DNA of 54,205 nt, taken from Thermopetrobacter sp964430935 (GTDB taxonomy: Bacteria > Pseudomonadota > Alphaproteobacteria > Rhizobiales > Aestuariivirgaceae). The stretch covers positions 1-54,205 of the forward strand of contig CAYSHK010000064.1 of NCBI GenBank assembly GCA_964430935.1. Direction: 5' to 3'. The notes under the pieces were generated by a model. The model saw nothing but the letters and a program-made list of their open reading frames with translations, was not told the DNA's origin and made no database searches. Shown piece after piece: positions 52,291 to 54,205 of this stretch (within the stretch, counting starts at the first letter, position 1; every line of letters starts with the position of its first letter). Both the position numbers and the translations under genes were made by a program.

Positions 52291-52907
52291 TTGAACCGCT
52301 CCTGCAGCGCTTCCACGGCCGCCTTGGTCAGAACCAGATTGTGACGGCGCAGAATGTCGTAGACATTGATGCCCTGCACCGGAAGAACGTCCACGTTCGG
52401 AATGTTGCGGGCCGCCCTGGCGAAGTTCTCGTTCACTTCGCTTCCATCGACGACCAGCACGTTGGCAAGGCCCAGCTTGCCGAAAGCCTCGCGGACCGTC
52501 TTCGTCTTCGGCTCCTTCACCTCGGCCTTGTCGAGGACGATCAGCTCACCGGCCTTCGCCTTGGCGGACAGCGCGTGCTTCAGCGCGAGGGCCCGCATCT
52601 TCTTCGGCATGCCGATGGCGTGCGAACGGGGCTTCGGGCCGTGCGCCTTGGCGCCGCCGACGAAGATGCCCGAACGCTTGGAACCGTGGCGGGCGCCGCC
52701 GGAGCCCTTCTGCCGGCCCCACTTGGCGCCGGTGCGGGCGATCTCGCCGCGGCTCTTGGTCTTATGGGTTCCGGCCCGGCGCTTCGCCAGCTGCCAGGTC
52801 ACCATGCGGTGCAGGAGATCGGCACGGGGCTCGAGCCCGAAAATCTCCTCCGGCAGGTCCACGGAGCCGGCCTTCTTGGCCTCGAGAGTCTGTACGTCGA
52901 TCTTCAT
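52287..52907 (-). CDS. rplD: 50S ribosomal protein L4
   Basis: 206-residue exit-tunnel protein; in E. coli it also represses the S10 operon. GTHKTKSRGEIARTGAKWGRQKGSGGARHGSKR-type loop (signature KSRGEIARTGAKWGRQKGSG) and NVDVLPVQGINVYDILRRHNLVLTK are diagnostic. Start at 52907 (MKIDVQTLEAKKAG). 4 bp from rplC. Confidence 0.98.
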   Translation of the reverse strand: MKIDVQTLEAKKAGSVDLPEEIFGLEPRADLLHRMVTWQLAKRRAGTHKTKSRGEIARTGAKWGRQKGSGGARHGSKRSGIFVGGAKAHGPKPRSHAIGMPKKMRALALKHALSAKAKAGELIVLDKAEVKEPKTKTVREAFGKLGLANVLVVDGSEVNENFARAARNIPNVDVLPVQGINVYDILRRHNLVLTKAAVEALQERFK

Positions 52908-52911
52908 GGCT

Positions 52912-53643
52912 TCAGCCCTCCTGTCCCTGCTCGGCCTCGGCCTTCTCAGGGGCAGCCTCATCGCCGCCCGCCTTGCGGATGGCCGCGGGCATCGGCGCGT
53001 TCTCCGGCAGCGGACGCTTCACGGCATCGCGGACGAACACCCAGCCGCCCTTGGATCCCGGCACCGCACCCTTGACGAGGATCAGACCGCGCTCGGCATC
53101 GGTGGAGACCACCTCCAGGTTCTGGGTGGTCACCCGACGGGCACCCATGTGGCCGGCCATCTTCTTGCCCTTGAACACCTTGCCCGGGTCCTGGCACTGA
53201 CCGGTCGAACCATGCGAGCGGTGCGAGATGGAAACGCCGTGCGAGGCACGCAGGCCGCCGAAGTTCCAGCGCTTCATGGCGCCGGCGAAGCCCTTGCCGA
53301 TGGAGATGCCGGTCACGTCCACGTACTGCCCCGGCACGAAGTGGTCGGCGGTGATCTCCGCACCCACCTCGAGCAGATTCTCCTCCGACACGCGGAACTC
53401 GGCCAGCTTGCGCTTCGGCTCCACGTGCGCCTTGGCGAAATGGCCGCGCTGGGCCTTCGTCATGCGTTTCGCCTTGGCCTTGCCCGCGCCAAGCTGCACG
53501 GCCGTGTAGCCGTCCTTCTCCTTGGTCTTGCAGGCGACGACCTGACAGTTTTCCACCTTCAGCACGGTGACCGGAATGCTCCGTCCGTCTTCCGTGAAGA
53601 CCCGGCTCATTCCAACCTTCTGTGCGATAATGCCTGAACGCAT
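52912..53643 (-). CDS. rplC: 50S ribosomal protein L3
   Basis: 243-residue assembly-initiator protein. MRSGIIAQKVGMSRVFTEDG, FVPGQYVDVTGISIGKGFAGAMKRWNFGG and GSTGQCQDPGKVFKGKKMAGHMGARRVTTQNLEVV are diagnostic in parts (signature GKGFAGAMKRWNFGG). C-terminal Ala/Glu-rich tail extends beyond the core. Start at 53643; the longer frame is not conserved. Confidence 0.98.
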   Translation of the reverse strand: MRSGIIAQKVGMSRVFTEDGRSIPVTVLKVENCQVVACKTKEKDGYTAVQLGAGKAKAKRMTKAQRGHFAKAHVEPKRKLAEFRVSEENLLEVGAEITADHFVPGQYVDVTGISIGKGFAGAMKRWNFGGLRASHGVSISHRSHGSTGQCQDPGKVFKGKKMAGHMGARRVTTQNLEVVSTDAERGLILVKGAVPGSKGGWVFVRDAVKRPLPENAPMPAAIRKAGGDEAAPEKAEAEQGQEG

Positions 53644-53695
53644 CGCTCGCAACTCCTCAAAATTCCGTTTCAGATCAAGCAGATGGAGAAAGTTC

Positions 53696-54004
53696 TCAGA
53701 GCTTGATCTCCACATCGACGCCGGCGGCCAGATCGAGCTTCATCAGCGCATCGACCGTCTGCGGCGTCGGATCGACGATATCCAGCAGCCTGCGATGCGT
53801 GCGCATCTCGAACTGCTCGCGGCTCTTCTTGTCAATGTGCGGCGACCGGTTGACGGTGAACCGCTCGATCTTGGTCGGAAGCGGCACAGGACCGCACACC
53901 CGCGCGCCAGTCCGTTTGGCCGTGTTGACGATCTCGCGCGCCGACGCATCGAGGATGCGATGGTCGAACGCCTTGAGACGGATCCGGATAGTCTGCCCTT
54001 GCAT
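53696..54004 (-). CDS. rpsJ: 30S ribosomal protein S10
   Basis: 102-residue head protein, also NusE of antitermination. MQGQTIRIRLKAFDHRILDASAREIV and GPVPLPTKIERFTVNRSPHIDKKSREQFEMRTHRR are diagnostic in parts (signature SPHIDKKSREQFE). Start at 54004. First gene of the S10 block, 67 bp after tuf. Confidence 0.98.
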   Translation of the reverse strand: MQGQTIRIRLKAFDHRILDASAREIVNTAKRTGARVCGPVPLPTKIERFTVNRSPHIDKKSREQFEMRTHRRLLDIVDPTPQTVDALMKLDLAAGVDVEIKL

Positions 54005-54026
54005 GGTCCTGTACACCTTCAGTGGA

Positions 54027-54060
54027 GGCCCCGCCCGACCCGATGGGAACGGACGGGGCC
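54027..54060 (-). promoter_or_regulatory. Hairpin in the tuf-rpsJ spacer
   Basis: GGCCCCG pairs with CGGGGCC, extended by CC/GG past one mismatch, with a 14-nt loop. No T-tract on the minus strand. It may be a partial terminator after tuf or part of the S10 leader. Confidence 0.45.
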
Positions 54061-54071
54061 GATCCATGTCC

Positions 54072-54205
<134 letters not shown>

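Overview
The window is 54 kb of high-GC chromosomal DNA from an alphaproteobacterium, probably a sulfide-oxidising Rhodospirillales-like organism; that taxonomic placement is inference. Supporting signs are the dusB(nifR3)-ntrB-ntrC order, xseA followed by a DUF2093 gene, the glpX-hom-alaC cluster, divergent catalase/oxyR, and an S10-spc-alpha ribosomal block carrying adk and lacking rpmJ. I see no insertion sequence, prophage, CRISPR array or plasmid function. Most of the window is core genome.

Layout. 1-3608 (minus): nitrogen-control operon dusB-ntrB-ntrC, with ntrC running off the left edge. 3755-5453 (plus): tightly overlapping ispD-ispF-pncC. 5537-9163 (plus): a secreted PAN-domain protein with a Cys-rich repeat, exonuclease III, a diheme cytochrome c behind an FNR/FixK-like box, dodecin, and a 56-residue CxxC protein. 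9257-11743: catalase and OxyR transcribed divergently around a candidate OxyR site. 11880-15347 (plus): rarD-like permease, recJ, tRNA-Glu and a small secreted protein. 15367-15825 (minus): YjbQ-family protein.

15999-19686 (minus) is the most interesting block: a NapC/NirT-type tetraheme cytochrome, an exported ankyrin-repeat protein, and both subunits of flavocytochrome c sulfide dehydrogenase (fccA, fccB). They lie behind one good sigma70-type promoter inside an AT-rich patch and end at a strong hairpin. Inferred function: periplasmic sulfide oxidation in which electrons could pass through a membrane-anchored multiheme cytochrome and an ankyrin protein assists assembly or protection.

20043-30019: patatin-like hydrolase, MATE transporter, a DUF937-like protein with an extreme arginine-rich tail, purD, xseA, DUF2093, an Omp25-like beta-barrel protein with a long AT-rich leader, a 490-bp palindrome-rich intergenic region, tadA, an RluB-type pseudouridine synthase and rsmD. 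30038-36928 (minus): metG-tatD-metallo-beta-lactamase-fold hydrolase, then glpX, hom and alaC. 37189-38906 (plus): metC-like lyase and creA. 39037-54205 (minus): ribosomal protein operons from tuf (partial) through rpsJ to rplQ, with secY, adk and rpoA. A separate promoter candidate lies in the 301-bp gap between adk and rpsM.

All names rest on motif and family recognition by eye; no database search was run. Promoter and operator calls are pattern matches.
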